Positions 15,680 through 25,416 of a stretch of 64,000 nucleotides of DNA are shown piece after piece. Each line of letters starts with the position of its first letter. Positions within the stretch are counted from its first letter, which is position 1. The translations under genes were made by a program, and so were the position numbers. The notes beneath the pieces were generated by a model. That model searched no databases, was not told where the DNA came from, and worked only from the letters and a program-made list of their open reading frames with translations. Origin of the DNA: Zhongshania sp. R06B22. Lineage in GTDB: Bacteria; Pseudomonadota; Gammaproteobacteria; Pseudomonadales; Spongiibacteraceae. Location of the stretch: positions 186,001 through 250,000 of the forward strand of contig NZ_JBFRYB010000002.1 in the NCBI RefSeq assembly GCF_040892595.1, read 5' to 3'.

Positions 15680-16582
15680 ATGATAAGAGACCTTGTTTTG
15701 CCTTTAACTCTTGAAAAAAAGCAATTACTGACCGGATTGGCGCTGTCTTTGGTGACTGTGTTTTTTTCCAGTACGGTTGCCGCCGTAGGTAAGCATACTT
15801 CTCAGGAAGTCCACGTCTCTGCCATTGTGTTGGTGCAGTATGGTATTAGTTTTCTGTTCGCCCTGCCCATGGTGTTGCGCGCGGGTCGCTCAGGTTTAGC
15901 TACGTTGCGTCCCGGCCTGCATCTCATCAGAGGGCTCAGCGGCTGCGCGTGTTTTTATTTGTTCTATCTCGCCCTTAATAAAATATCCCTAGTCGAAGCA
16001 ACATTATTGCGTTCTTCGGCGCCTTTGATGGTGCCTCTGGTAATCTATCTTTGGTATAGCCAAGGTGTTCGCAAGGAAACCTGGCCGCCGCTGGTGGTTG
16101 GATTTCTGGGCGTGATACTGGTGCTTAAGCCGGGCTTTGCCGGTCTAAGTTTATGGCATTTGCTGGCTTTGCTGTCTGGCCTCGGTTTGGCCGTGTCTAT
16201 GGTTAGTACCCGTGCTCTGGCGCAACACGAACCGCAGAATAGAATTTTATTTTATTACTTTAGTATTTCCCTTCTTGTTAGCCTACCGTTCTTCCTTTGG
16301 CACTATCAGCCCATTCCCATCTCGGCCTGGCCCGGTTTGCTATATATGGGCGTGGCGATCTATCTGAGTTTTGTCATGTATACCATGGCGTATCGCTATG
16401 TCTCGGCGGCGGTGCTAGCACCGATTAGTTATTTTGGGGTGGTATTTAGTGGTCTGCTGGACTGGTTAATTTGGGATCATATCCCGGATATGCTAACTCT
16501 GACGGGTATCGCCTTTGTGGTGATGGGCGGAGTCTTAGTTGTTAGGCACAAACAGCTTCCAGCACCGAGTTCACCGGGCTAG
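15680..16582 (+). CDS. EamA/DMT family transporter
   Basis: A 300-residue inner-membrane protein with about ten hydrophobic helices arranged as two EamA repeats. The first repeat has LVTVFFSSTVAAVGKHTSQE and the conserved ARG-like segment LRSSAPLMVPLVIYLWYSQG. The second ends with SYFGVVFSGLLDWLIWDHIPD and a final helix before a basic tail (VRHKQL). Drug/metabolite transporters of this group export amino acids, nucleosides or metabolites; the substrate cannot be deduced. The gene stands alone, between the HvfA-like gene and the convergent Bat operon, with no obvious functional link to either. Confidence 0.85.
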   Translation: MIRDLVLPLTLEKKQLLTGLALSLVTVFFSSTVAAVGKHTSQEVHVSAIVLVQYGISFLFALPMVLRAGRSGLATLRPGLHLIRGLSGCACFYLFYLALNKISLVEATLLRSSAPLMVPLVIYLWYSQGVRKETWPPLVVGFLGVILVLKPGFAGLSLWHLLALLSGLGLAVSMVSTRALAQHEPQNRILFYYFSISLLVSLPFFLWHYQPIPISAWPGLLYMGVAIYLSFVMYTMAYRYVSAAVLAPISYFGVVFSGLLDWLIWDHIPDMLTLTGIAFVVMGGVLVVRHKQLPAPSSPG

Positions 16583-16601
16583 CGCTGGCTGCTTGCGCCG
16601 A

Positions 16602-18314
16602 TTAGCGCTGGTATAAGGGCGCTAGTGCGGCCTGTGGGTCTTGCTTGGTCCTGGCAGCTTTGCGTTCTTCCTTGAGTGTGGCGAGTATGGCATTGGCGTC
16701 GATGCTGATGTCCTGACCAGAGAATAAATGCGCATCTAGTTGTTGGCAGAAGTCGCTGATCTTAGGTATCGCTTCGCCCAAGGCATTCAGGGTCATTGTG
16801 CGCTTAAAATAGCATTCTCCCCAATGTATCAAGGCATTGCGTAATTGGCGGTGATCGATCTCCGCTTTGATGCTTTTTTCCAATAGTTTAAACGCCTTGC
16901 TCTCACTATTATTACTGTCTTCTGATGACGCTATCGCCATAGGAGGGCGCTGTCGGCCGCGCCACCACGCAAATGCAAAACCAATATTGCTGAGTAGTAA
17001 TGCCGCAATAACTAGCCAAATAAGCGGCTTGCTGGCTGGTGGCGCAATATCACTAAGGGTGTTGTTATCTAAATTCGCAGTCCCATTCTCTGAAGGCAAA
17101 TCCATAGTGATAGTCTGGCTGCCATCACTATTTTCACCACTGGCAATGGCGGGAGCAACGATAAACTTGCGTTCGGCAAGGACGGCGAACTCGGCTCTGT
17201 TGCTGTCGGTATTCCACCATGCAATACGCACTTCAGGGAGCACAAACTCGCCAGCGCGGGTGGGGATAATCGCCAGAGATTCACTGCGAATACCTGTCCA
17301 CTTTGATTTGTCTTCGCCTTTTTCAATCTTGGCTTGATCTGGGTAGAGCTTGGCATTCTTTAAATCAATGCTCGGCAGTGTGGGGAGTTGCGAACCCAAA
17401 AGACCGTCGGCTTTGATGTTGATTGTACGTGTTATGGAATCGCCGACTTTAAGGGTGTCCTGGTTTTTACTCCAGGCCTCTTCCAGCGCTATTTCTCTGG
17501 CGGGTAGCCATACCGAGCCGGTAAATTCTGCCGGGGGTGGAGACACTTTTACGCGATGCGAACCACTGCGTTTCACCACTAATCTGCCGGGGTCGAGCAT
17601 GGAAGGGCGATAGCCTTCAACGCGGGCTTGCAGGGTAAGTGCTGGAATAGTGAGTGTGCCACTGATTTGCGGGTAGATAGCGTAGCGCCGCTCAATGACT
17701 TGAAAATAGCGACCGTTAATCAGGGTTTGATAGCGATCTTCGCCGCGGGCTTCGATAACTGCATTGTCAACCTCGGGGGCCTCCAAGGAGGCATCGAGAA
17801 TATTCACGGAGGTAAATATTTTTACCGTGTACTGCAGCTCTTGTTGCACATAGGCATCGCGCGGGGTGATATCGGATTCTAAATAAATGCTTTCGTTGCC
17901 AGCTTGCCGTGCGTCGGTAGCTTCGCTTACGGTAATGGTTATGGGGCGGGTAGTGTATTTACCCATCGGCAGAGCGGGAATAGTGAGTGTGCCTTCACGC
18001 TTAGCAACTAGGGTGTAATCCCATTGGCGGCTGCTGTTCACTTTGCCGTTGATGATATTGGTGCGACTACTTTGTTGACGATTAATAATATGGAAGTCTT
18101 TTTCCAGCGCGGTCACGTCGGGTTCGCCGGAAAACAAAATACTGTCTGCGGTCAGCGACAAGCTAAAGGTCTCTTCGCTTGAAACCTGATTTCGGTCAAC
18201 GCTGGCGCGAACATTGGTGTCAGCGTGGGCGGTGCTTATCTGGCAAAGTAATAAAGCCAATATAGCCAATATTGTGGTGTAGTGTGTGAATACACTATGA
18301 GTTTTGTTTAGCAT
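16602..18314 (-). CDS. batD: BatD/BAT-operon protein
   Basis: A 570-residue membrane-anchored periplasmic protein. The ATG at 18314 has AGGA nine bases upstream and opens a signal peptide (TTILAILALLLCQISTAHA). An earlier in-frame ATG at 18365 would overlap the preceding gene by 14 bp. The bulk is beta-rich, oxygen-tolerance BatD type, with ASVDRNQVSSEETFSLSL at the mature N terminus and paired Ig-like strands. A transmembrane helix, LIWLVIAALLLSNIGFAFAWW, separates it from a cytoplasmic tail with LLEKSIKAEIDHRQLRNAL. It is the last gene of a MoxR-DUF58-DUF4381-VWA-VWA operon. The complex is thought to assist folding or stress survival; the mechanism is unsettled. Confidence 0.88.
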   Translation of the reverse strand: MLNKTHSVFTHYTTILAILALLLCQISTAHADTNVRASVDRNQVSSEETFSLSLTADSILFSGEPDVTALEKDFHIINRQQSSRTNIINGKVNSSRQWDYTLVAKREGTLTIPALPMGKYTTRPITITVSEATDARQAGNESIYLESDITPRDAYVQQELQYTVKIFTSVNILDASLEAPEVDNAVIEARGEDRYQTLINGRYFQVIERRYAIYPQISGTLTIPALTLQARVEGYRPSMLDPGRLVVKRSGSHRVKVSPPPAEFTGSVWLPAREIALEEAWSKNQDTLKVGDSITRTINIKADGLLGSQLPTLPSIDLKNAKLYPDQAKIEKGEDKSKWTGIRSESLAIIPTRAGEFVLPEVRIAWWNTDSNRAEFAVLAERKFIVAPAIASGENSDGSQTITMDLPSENGTANLDNNTLSDIAPPASKPLIWLVIAALLLSNIGFAFAWWRGRQRPPMAIASSEDSNNSESKAFKLLEKSIKAEIDHRQLRNALIHWGECYFKRTMTLNALGEAIPKISDFCQQLDAHLFSGQDISIDANAILATLKEERKAARTKQDPQAALAPLYQR

Positions 18315-18351
18315 AATAGCGTTCCTGGGACGTATGCGATGTGCGCTCAGA

Positions 18352-20391
18352 TTAATAGGGTGCATAGTCGTCGTTGTTACCTTGTTGTTCACCGCGCTGC
18401 TGGCGATCCAAATGTTGGTAGCGGAATTTATTGCGCAGCAGGTTTCCTGGGTTGTCGGGAATATTGCGCAGCCACTGTTCTCGGGCTTGCTCTTCTTCAC
18501 TAAGTGGTTCGTCGCTGGCAATAGCCGCAGCCGCTTGGTCAGCTGGCTTATCCTCGGCCCCTTCAGCTTGCTTAGCGGCCAGCGCTTTTTGGACTGCATC
18601 GTTTTGCTCTGCGGCTTGGCGAGCATAATCTTCCGCTAATTTTGCATCGCGCTGCTCAGCTGCCTCGCGTTCGGCTTGCGACTGCTCGTTTTGTTGTTCG
18701 TTATTATCTTGTTCACTCTGATCTTGCTCAGTGTCGTTTTGTTCAGATTGACCCTGCTGTTCGTCACTCTGTTGCTTATCACTCGCAGGAGCGTCTGACT
18801 CCCGCTCAGAGTCTGCGGGGTCTTGGCTTTGTGATTTGTCTTGTGAGTCGTCTTGCGGTGATGACGGTTGCTGATCTTCAGAGCTTTGCGATTGCTCGCC
18901 AGAGTCGGAATTTTTAGAATTTTGATTCTGCTGATCCTGATTTTTGTCGCCTTGCGAATCTTGTTTATTGTCTTGGGACTGTCCGTCTTGAGATTGCTCT
19001 TGGTTTTTATTTTCCTTCATATCTTCAATGATTTTTTTATTACTTTTTGCATCACTTAGGGAAGGATCTATCTCCAGTGCGGACTGGTAGGCGGCGATGG
19101 CATCGTCAAGTTTACCTGCTTTGGCCAGTGCGTTGCCGCGATTATAGTGGGCGTCGGCGGTATCAAATTGAGCGTAACTCTCTGCCGCAGTGGCGAAGTC
19201 ACCAGCGCGATATTGTGCGCTGGCTTTCCACATCGGGTCTTCAAACTTGTCAGCCGCAGCTTGAGGGTCTGAGTCTAGCAGTGCGGCAGCTTGTTGATCT
19301 GGTGTTTGCCAAAGATCTTTAAACTCAAAGGCGTTGGCCTTGCTAGGTAGTGTGACAAGCAGAGCAGGCAGTAGCAGTGGTACCAGACCCGCTAACCAGC
19401 TTTTTCGAAAACCTAGCAGGGCGAATGGGAGCAGTAGTAACACCAGCCACGGTCCGGCGTCTTTCCATTGGTCGTAATTGCGCTCAGCGCGTGATTCCGA
19501 CTCTTTGTCATTCACGCTTGAGATGGTGTCGACAGACAGCGCGTTTATATCGCTATCGTCCAGGCTCAGCTCTCGGTATACACCGCCGCCGGCAGCGGCA
19601 AGGGTTTGCAGCTCATCTACGGTGAGCGCTGGAACAATAATATTGCCATTATTGTCTCGCGCAAAGCCGCCGCCAGGCAAGGGGATGGGCGCGCCGTCGG
19701 ACGTCCCTACCGCGAGTACCGAAAGGGGGTAGTCGCTGTCGCTGATAAAGTCCCTTATGCCGCTAAGTTGCTGGGGGTTAACGCCGTCGCTGATGAGCAA
19801 AATACTGCCATTGCCACCGCTGCGATCCAGTAAGTCTTTGGCCAGGCTAATGCCGGCCAAGGGATTGCTACCTGTCATTGGCATCATGCTGGGGTTGAGA
19901 CCAGGGATGAGCGTTAATAGGGTATTCACATCATCGGTGAGCGGCGCGACGATAAAGGCGTCGCCGGCAAATACCACTAAGCCGGTTTGACCGTCGCGGC
20001 GCAGATGCAGAATATCTCGTAATTTAAACCGCGCCTGACGCATGCGTGAGGGTTGAATATCTTCGGCGAGCATAGACGGTGATAAATCTAGCACCACCAC
20101 CAAGCCCTCGGTATTTTTGTGTAGTGGCGAAGGGACTTTCTCCCATGCGGGACCCAGCAGTGCCAGCCACGCTAGTATCGCTGCGAGCAGCAAGATCAGC
20201 GCAGATCGCCGTGGTTTGCCGCTGGGTTTGCCGTCCAATAAATACGGTAGCAAGCTTGGGTCGATATGTTTCTGCCAGCTGCGCTGCTGAAAATGCTGAC
20301 GGGCGAGCAGCAGGGCGCAAATGACCAGCGGGATGGCAGTCCACAGCAGCTCAGGGCGAATCCAATGTAATTCGAGGCCAGCAAAATTCAT
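18352..20391 (-). CDS. VWA and TPR protein, BatB-BatC fusion
   Basis: A 679-residue protein. Two N-terminal helices (about 13-30 and 62-82) precede a von Willebrand A domain (about 93-270) with the metal site DLSPSMLAED. Another helical segment (about 307-345) follows, then a TPR motif (YNRGNALAKAGKLDDAIAAY, about 430-455). The last 200 residues are a Gln/Ser/Asp/Glu-rich, low-complexity tail with scattered lysines. This is the BatB plus BatC arrangement found in gammaproteobacteria. It overlaps batA by 4 bp (ATGA). Assembly with the other VWA protein at the inner membrane is expected from the family; the acidic tail probably lies in the periplasm and may bind substrates. Confidence 0.9.
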   Translation of the reverse strand: MNFAGLELHWIRPELLWTAIPLVICALLLARQHFQQRSWQKHIDPSLLPYLLDGKPSGKPRRSALILLLAAILAWLALLGPAWEKVPSPLHKNTEGLVVVLDLSPSMLAEDIQPSRMRQARFKLRDILHLRRDGQTGLVVFAGDAFIVAPLTDDVNTLLTLIPGLNPSMMPMTGSNPLAGISLAKDLLDRSGGNGSILLISDGVNPQQLSGIRDFISDSDYPLSVLAVGTSDGAPIPLPGGGFARDNNGNIIVPALTVDELQTLAAAGGGVYRELSLDDSDINALSVDTISSVNDKESESRAERNYDQWKDAGPWLVLLLLPFALLGFRKSWLAGLVPLLLPALLVTLPSKANAFEFKDLWQTPDQQAAALLDSDPQAAADKFEDPMWKASAQYRAGDFATAAESYAQFDTADAHYNRGNALAKAGKLDDAIAAYQSALEIDPSLSDAKSNKKIIEDMKENKNQEQSQDGQSQDNKQDSQGDKNQDQQNQNSKNSDSGEQSQSSEDQQPSSPQDDSQDKSQSQDPADSERESDAPASDKQQSDEQQGQSEQNDTEQDQSEQDNNEQQNEQSQAEREAAEQRDAKLAEDYARQAAEQNDAVQKALAAKQAEGAEDKPADQAAAAIASDEPLSEEEQAREQWLRNIPDNPGNLLRNKFRYQHLDRQQRGEQQGNNDDYAPY

Positions 20392-21422
20392 GTTGACGCC
20401 TCGTTTGATTTACCGCCGCCAGCGAAGGGCCAGTTGCGACTTAGTGCCAATAGCAGCATTAGCGCGCCAGCTAGGAGTAGCGGCCAGTGCAGCAGTGATT
20501 TTTCTGGGCGTAGCATTTCCTGTTCTTGTTCTACGGGCTCTAAAGCCGCAATGGCGTCGTAGGCAGCTTGTAACTCGGCAGGATTGCGCGCGCGAAAATA
20601 CTCGCCACCGGTTTTATTGGCGATGGTTTGCAGGGTGTCTTCGTCGAGATCTGCTGATGGGTTAACCGTGCGCGCGCCAAAACTACTACCGAACATGCCG
20701 GGGATTTTCATTTCGGTGGCGCCAACACCAATAGTGTAAATTTTAATTTTTTCGGCGGCGGCAAGTTCGGCTGCTTTTAATGGCTTCAAGTTGCTGGCGG
20801 TGTCCGCACCGTCGGTTAGCAAGATTAAAACGCGGCTGTTTTCTGGTCTTTGGCGCAGGCGCTTTATGGCAAACCCGATGGCATCGCCAATGGCGGTTTG
20901 ATTGCCGGCAAAACCCACTTGGGCCTCATTCATTAAGGTGCCTAGGGTGTCTAGATCAAATGACAGTGGCGATTGAATATAGGGGTTGGAGCCGAACAGA
21001 ATGAGGCCTAATTTATCGCCTCGGCGCTGACGAACAAATTCGTTTACCACTGCTTTTACCACGGCAATACGCGGTAAATTCTGATCTTTAATGACCATGT
21101 CTTCCTGCTTCATTGAGCCAGAAATATCCACTGCCAGCATTAAATCCCGGCCTGTGGTGGGCATGGCGACGGGTTCGCCAATCCACGTGGGTCGGGCCGC
21201 ACCCGCAAGCAGTGCCAGCCAAACTAGGCTTAGCAGAATAAGGTTGATATAACTGCCGCTGCGAATCGGGCCGCTGTGTTCGGCTCCTAGGCTGCGCAGC
21301 TGTGTAAAGAAAGGGACCCGCAGCGCCGCAGCGGTGTCTTGGCTTTGCGGTTTTGAAAGCCAGCGCACCAGCATTGGCAGGGGCGCGAGTAAAAATAGTA
21401 GTGGCCATTGAAACTCAAACAT
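20388..21422 (-). CDS. batA: BatA-type VWA membrane protein
   Basis: A 344-residue protein starting at MFEFQWPLLFLLAPLPML; the ATG at 21422 overlaps the end of the DUF4381 gene by 8 bp. An N-terminal helix and a second one near residues 60-75 precede the VWA domain (about 90-280), with the MIDAS motif AVDISGSMKQED and the downstream LLTDGADTASN. A C-terminal helix, LLHWPLLLAGALMLLLAL, anchors it. It is the second VWA subunit of the Bat operon, and its metal site is complete, unlike many degenerate copies. Expected at the inner membrane with the VWA domain in the periplasm. Confidence 0.9.
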   Translation of the reverse strand: MFEFQWPLLFLLAPLPMLVRWLSKPQSQDTAAALRVPFFTQLRSLGAEHSGPIRSGSYINLILLSLVWLALLAGAARPTWIGEPVAMPTTGRDLMLAVDISGSMKQEDMVIKDQNLPRIAVVKAVVNEFVRQRRGDKLGLILFGSNPYIQSPLSFDLDTLGTLMNEAQVGFAGNQTAIGDAIGFAIKRLRQRPENSRVLILLTDGADTASNLKPLKAAELAAAEKIKIYTIGVGATEMKIPGMFGSSFGARTVNPSADLDEDTLQTIANKTGGEYFRARNPAELQAAYDAIAALEPVEQEQEMLRPEKSLLHWPLLLAGALMLLLALSRNWPFAGGGKSNEAST

Positions 21423-21930
21423 GACTGCTCCGGTGACGGCGTATCCACGTCTTGCTTTGGGCAATGAGCACGTCGCGAGCTAAGGGGGTGGCGGCAGGCT
21501 GGTAGGCTGTTGCGAACAATGTTTCTAAGATGCCGTCGCTAAACGCGGGCTTATCGCCGCAACTTTGGTATAAGAAATTAGTCCATTTATCGCCGCTGAG
21601 ACCGGCTATATTGTCGTTAGAAAAACTGTGCAGCGAGACGCGCCGCAATAATTGATTTAGCTGTTGGGCAAATTCGGCGTCTTTTTCAATGGCCACGAGT
21701 TCGCTTAATTCGGTTAGTGCAGCTCGCCGAAAGGCGTGTTTGCGACGACGCTGCCGCAGCCATAAAAAGCCCGCTAGCATAACAATAAGCAACAAACCGA
21801 GTAGTAGCCACCAGCCGGGCGCCCAGGGGAAGGCCGCAATAGCTGGCGGCAAATGAATGTCGGCCAGCTGATCTAGCGGCGAATTTTGTCCCGATGCAGG
21901 CATCATTGGCACTTGGCTATTACTATTCAT
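21415..21930 (-). CDS. DUF4381 domain protein
   Basis: A 171-residue membrane protein with one helix (WWLLLGLLLIVMLAGFLWL, about 37-55) after a short periplasmic N terminus that contains LADIHLPPAIAAFPWAPGW, the family signature. The cytoplasmic part has a basic arginine-lysine stretch and helices with ELVAIEKDAEFAQQLNQLLRR. It lies between the DUF58 and BatA genes with ATGA-type overlap, its usual place in gammaproteobacterial Bat operons. No activity is known. Confidence 0.85.
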   Translation of the reverse strand: MNSNSQVPMMPASGQNSPLDQLADIHLPPAIAAFPWAPGWWLLLGLLLIVMLAGFLWLRQRRRKHAFRRAALTELSELVAIEKDAEFAQQLNQLLRRVSLHSFSNDNIAGLSGDKWTNFLYQSCGDKPAFSDGILETLFATAYQPAATPLARDVLIAQSKTWIRRHRSSHV

Positions 21931-22877
21931 GCCTGCCCCATTCCGCGTTGCAGTAACTGAAAGAATCCGGCGTTGGTGGACAGTGCAATATGATGAATAC
22001 CACCCCGTTTTAAGCTCGCTTGCAAGTGCTGGCGATTTTGCTGATGGCGATTTAGGAATTGTTCGCGCAGGGCATTCGTTAAGCTCATTTGCAGTCGTTC
22101 GCGGCCGTTACTCACCGGATAGTTGCCGTTGGCTGGCAGACTTTCTTCCATTGGGTCGCTGATTGAGATGGCGATCACATCGTTGTGGCGGGCTATTAAA
22201 TGGAGCTGGCGTTCCGCTTCTTTTTCGTAGCCAGAAAAATCACTTAAGACATAAACGGTTGAGCCGGGACGGGTAATGCGCCGCAACTCTTCGAATGCGT
22301 TTGCCAGACTTTGGGCGCTGCCTATCTCTGATGCCTGAGTGATTTGGCTCAGCTCTTGGTTGTAGGTGGAAGCCGTGTGAATAAAATTCAGCACCGCGCG
22401 ATGGCTGCGCTTAGGTCTCACTTCGCGATGATTTTCATCGGTAAAGACTAGGCCGCCGACTCGGTCATTATTCTCCAGTCCTGCCCAGGCAAGAGTGGCG
22501 GCGGCGTGGCAGGCCAGCACCGACTTAAAACAGTGGCGACTGCCAAAAAACATACTGGCTCGTTGATCTAGGCACAATACAACGGGGCGTTCTTTTTCTT
22601 CTTCGAAAATTTTGGTGTGGGCTTTGGCGGTACGAGCGGTCACCCGCCAATCGATATGACGAATTTCGTCACCACCTTGGTATTCGCGCACGTGGTGGAA
22701 GGCTAAGCCGCGGCCCTTAAAAGGCGAGGCGTGGTTGCCGCCTTGTTTCGCAAAATGGCGACGGCGCGGTCTTGCTTTTAGTTTTGTGGCTACAAAGCGA
22801 GTTTGGATCAGATCTTGCTGATCGACCACCGCACCTTTCACCGGCGCACTAACGTCGCTGCGCAGCGGACTGCTCAT
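21927..22877 (-). CDS. DUF58 domain protein
   Basis: A 316-residue soluble protein. The DUF58 core is seen at GRGLAFHHVREYQGGDEIRH followed by IDWRVTART (about residues 55-83), then a VWA-like fold beginning VLCLDQRASMFFG and continuing to VYVLSDFSGYEKEAERQL. It starts with an ATGA overlap on the MoxR gene. MoxR, DUF58 and VWA genes together form chaperone-like systems that act on membrane or metalloenzyme complexes; the client here is unknown. Confidence 0.9.
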   Translation of the reverse strand: MSSPLRSDVSAPVKGAVVDQQDLIQTRFVATKLKARPRRRHFAKQGGNHASPFKGRGLAFHHVREYQGGDEIRHIDWRVTARTAKAHTKIFEEEKERPVVLCLDQRASMFFGSRHCFKSVLACHAAATLAWAGLENNDRVGGLVFTDENHREVRPKRSHRAVLNFIHTASTYNQELSQITQASEIGSAQSLANAFEELRRITRPGSTVYVLSDFSGYEKEAERQLHLIARHNDVIAISISDPMEESLPANGNYPVSNGRERLQMSLTNALREQFLNRHQQNRQHLQASLKRGGIHHIALSTNAGFFQLLQRGMGQA

Positions 22878-23830
22878 GCCACCGGCACCACCTGTAATAG
22901 GCGGTCGATAATATAATCTTTGCGAATACCATCGGCCTCAGCTTCAAAGCTTAGTATCAGGCGGTGGCGCAATACATCGTGGGCAACGGCTTGAACGTCA
23001 TCGGGGCTGACATAGTCGCGATCATTGAGCCAAGCGTGGGCGCGAGCACAGCGATCCAGGGCGATGGTTGCGCGGGGGCTGGCTCCCACTTCTATCCAAT
23101 TGGCGAGTTCGGCATCTAAGGCTTTGGGGTCGCGGCTAGCAACGACAAGTTGCACCATATATTCCTCAACCGACTCTGCCATGTGCAAATCTAATATCTG
23201 ATTGCGGGCGGTGAATAGGACTTCTTGGCTTAGTGGCGCGGGGGTATCAATTTCGCCTCGAGCTTCGGCGCGCACCCGGCGAAGAATCTCTAATTCTGCC
23301 GCCGCATTGGGATAGGCGACATTGACGTGCATTAAAAAGCGGTCGAGCTGGGCTTCCGGCAGTGGATAGGTGCCCTCTTGCTCTAATGGGTTTTGCGTTG
23401 CCATGACCAAGAACAGGGGCGGTAGGGGCAGGGTATTGCTACCTACGCTGACTTGGCGTTCGGCCATGGCCTCTAATAAAGCGGACTGCACTTTCGCGGG
23501 AGCTCGGTTGATTTCATCGGCCAATACTAGATTGTGGAAGATTGGCCCAGGCTGAAATTCAAACGCGCCGGTTTCGGGGCGGTAAATATCACTGCCGGTC
23601 ACATCGCCGGGGAGCAAGTCGGGGGTGAACTGAATACGCTGAAAACTGGCATCAATGCCGTCAGAGAGAGTTTTAATGGCCTTGGTTTTTGCCAAGCCGG
23701 GCGCACCTTCGACCAGTAAGTGTCCGTCTGCCAGCAGCGCAATAAGAAGGCGATCTACCAGACTTTGCTGACCAATAATTTGCGAAGTCAGCCAGTTACG
23801 TAACTGGCCAATCGATTGTTTTTCCGTCAT
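22874..23830 (-). CDS. MoxR-type AAA+ ATPase
   Basis: A 318-residue AAA+ protein. Walker A is VEGAPGLAKTKAIKTL (about residues 39-54), Walker B is LADEINRAPAKVQSALLEAM (about 105-124), sensor 1 lies in VMATQNPLEQEGTYPLPEAQ, and the arginine-finger region contains ASPRATIALDRCARAHAW. It is the first gene of a six-gene operon on the minus strand (MoxR, DUF58, DUF4381, BatA, BatBC, BatD) with successive 4-14 bp overlaps. It probably powers remodelling by the associated VWA proteins. Confidence 0.93.
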   Translation of the reverse strand: MTEKQSIGQLRNWLTSQIIGQQSLVDRLLIALLADGHLLVEGAPGLAKTKAIKTLSDGIDASFQRIQFTPDLLPGDVTGSDIYRPETGAFEFQPGPIFHNLVLADEINRAPAKVQSALLEAMAERQVSVGSNTLPLPPLFLVMATQNPLEQEGTYPLPEAQLDRFLMHVNVAYPNAAAELEILRRVRAEARGEIDTPAPLSQEVLFTARNQILDLHMAESVEEYMVQLVVASRDPKALDAELANWIEVGASPRATIALDRCARAHAWLNDRDYVSPDDVQAVAHDVLRHRLILSFEAEADGIRKDYIIDRLLQVVPVA

Positions 23831-23982
23831 TGGGGTGGTTCCCTTGCCGAGCGAGTGTCGTTGTCCGTTCCTGTGACACCAAAAATGGGGTTTTGCTCGC
23901 TTATTTCAAGGGCAAATTTAGTTTTGATAGCATTTAATGCCGCTTTAGCAAAAATTAAACGACTAAAGCCGGTCGCTGGATG

Positions 23983-25416
23983 TTACTCATTGCGTTCCGA
24001 CTCGCGTGCAACCGCCTCATCCAGCGCTGCGTATGATTCCTCCAGGCAGCGCCGATACAAGTCTGGGTCTTCGAGTGCGCTGGGGCTACTCAGCACTGAT
24101 AAAGTCATCACACCGTTATAGCTGGTGGCAACGTGAAACAAGCCTAAGTGATCGACAATCAGCCCAAGGCCGAGCATGTCGACCAGTTTGGCATCATTAA
24201 AATATAGCGGCACTGGTGGACCGGGTACATTGCTGACGATGGTGCAGGCTGGCATTGCCAGGCCGCCGGGCCAGTAGGCCAGTGCAGAGAGGGCTCGCAA
24301 CGTAATCGACCCCAGACCATTGGGTATTTCACGTACCAGCGAGGTGATAGCGCTGCGACCAATGGTATTAGAAAAACCTTTGGCACTATTGGCCGCGTTG
24401 CGCACTGCCTGCAGGCGTTGAAGTGGGCATTCGATGTCGGTGCGCAGAGTGGCGATCATCATGCTGATAGCATTACCGGCTGCATTGCCGTCGTGACTGC
24501 GTATATTGACTGGAATCATTGATGCCAAGGGATTGTCCGGCAGACGATCTAGGGCAATCAGGTAGCGCCGTAAAGCGCCGCCGACAATACTGAGAATAAC
24601 ATGATTCACGGTGGTCTGTGGGTAGTGGCGGCGAATTTGACGCAGCCGGAAAAAATCAAAACGCAGCATTAAAATATTGCGCTCAGCATTAACGCGGCAA
24701 TTGAATGGGGATCTTTGCCAGCTGATAGTGGGACTGTGATCACTGCGGGCTGCATTTGTCGCCTGTCTAAAAGAAGGAATAAGTTTACGTGCCTGCCACG
24801 CTAGGTTTAGCGGCTTGCGGAGGTTGTTGATGCAGGCTTGGCGGGCAAGCTGCCATTGCTTGGGTGGTACCTCCGCTCGCCAGCGGTCGATTGTTGTACG
24901 GGCCTCGTGTGGTGAAAAGGTATGCGCTTCTAAACTGTGTATCGCCGCCAATATTTCAGTGCCAGATACGCCGTCCATCGCTGCGTGATGGACTTTTATA
25001 TATAAGCCAAATGTGCCTTTATCATAGGACTTTAAGCTGCCTAGGCCATGAATCACGTGGACTTCCCAGAGTGGCCGGTTCATATCCATGGGTAGCGCAT
25101 GCAGGGTTGCGAGCAAGCCGGGCAAATCTCCTCGGTGGTCTTTAATCGAGTGACTAAAGATATGCTGATCTAGATCGAAGTGCTGATCTTCAATCCAATA
25201 GGGGTTGTCTAAGCCGTAGGCAACGGTGAACAGACGGCGTCTAAAAATAGGCGAGGCAGACAGCCGCTGCTTAAAACTTTGGCGTATTTCCTGCTGTAAA
25301 AAAAGCTTGTGCTTGCTGGTGCTGGGTTTGTATATCAGCAAGGCGCCGATATGCATTGGCGCATGTTGGCGTTCGTTAAGGGCAAAAAAAGCATCCAGTC
25401 CATCTAGCTGTTGCAT
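23983..25416 (-). CDS. Wax ester synthase/diacylglycerol acyltransferase (WS/DGAT)
   Basis: A 477-residue acyltransferase. The N terminus has the family opening LDGLDAFFALNERQHAPMHI, and the catalytic motif is HHAAMDG within KVHHAAMDGVSGTEIL (about residue 145). Downstream, PLASMIPVNIRSHDGNAAGN and CTIVSNVPGPPVPLYFNDAK are signature segments of bacterial WS/DGAT enzymes. These transfer acyl groups from acyl-CoA to fatty alcohols or diacylglycerol, making storage lipids at the inner membrane. The length agrees with the family. It is monocistronic, with 152 bp to the Bat operon and 700 bp of apparently non-coding DNA upstream. Confidence 0.93.
   Translation of the reverse strand: MQQLDGLDAFFALNERQHAPMHIGALLIYKPSTSKHKLFLQQEIRQSFKQRLSASPIFRRRLFTVAYGLDNPYWIEDQHFDLDQHIFSHSIKDHRGDLPGLLATLHALPMDMNRPLWEVHVIHGLGSLKSYDKGTFGLYIKVHHAAMDGVSGTEILAAIHSLEAHTFSPHEARTTIDRWRAEVPPKQWQLARQACINNLRKPLNLAWQARKLIPSFRQATNAARSDHSPTISWQRSPFNCRVNAERNILMLRFDFFRLRQIRRHYPQTTVNHVILSIVGGALRRYLIALDRLPDNPLASMIPVNIRSHDGNAAGNAISMMIATLRTDIECPLQRLQAVRNAANSAKGFSNTIGRSAITSLVREIPNGLGSITLRALSALAYWPGGLAMPACTIVSNVPGPPVPLYFNDAKLVDMLGLGLIVDHLGLFHVATSYNGVMTLSVLSSPSALEDPDLYRRCLEESYAALDEAVARESERNE

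Noticed and set aside
18315..18626. N-terminal extension of BatD reaching into the BatBC gene
   Set aside because: It would overlap the upstream gene by more than 270 bp in another frame. AGGA and a signal peptide support the start at 18314.
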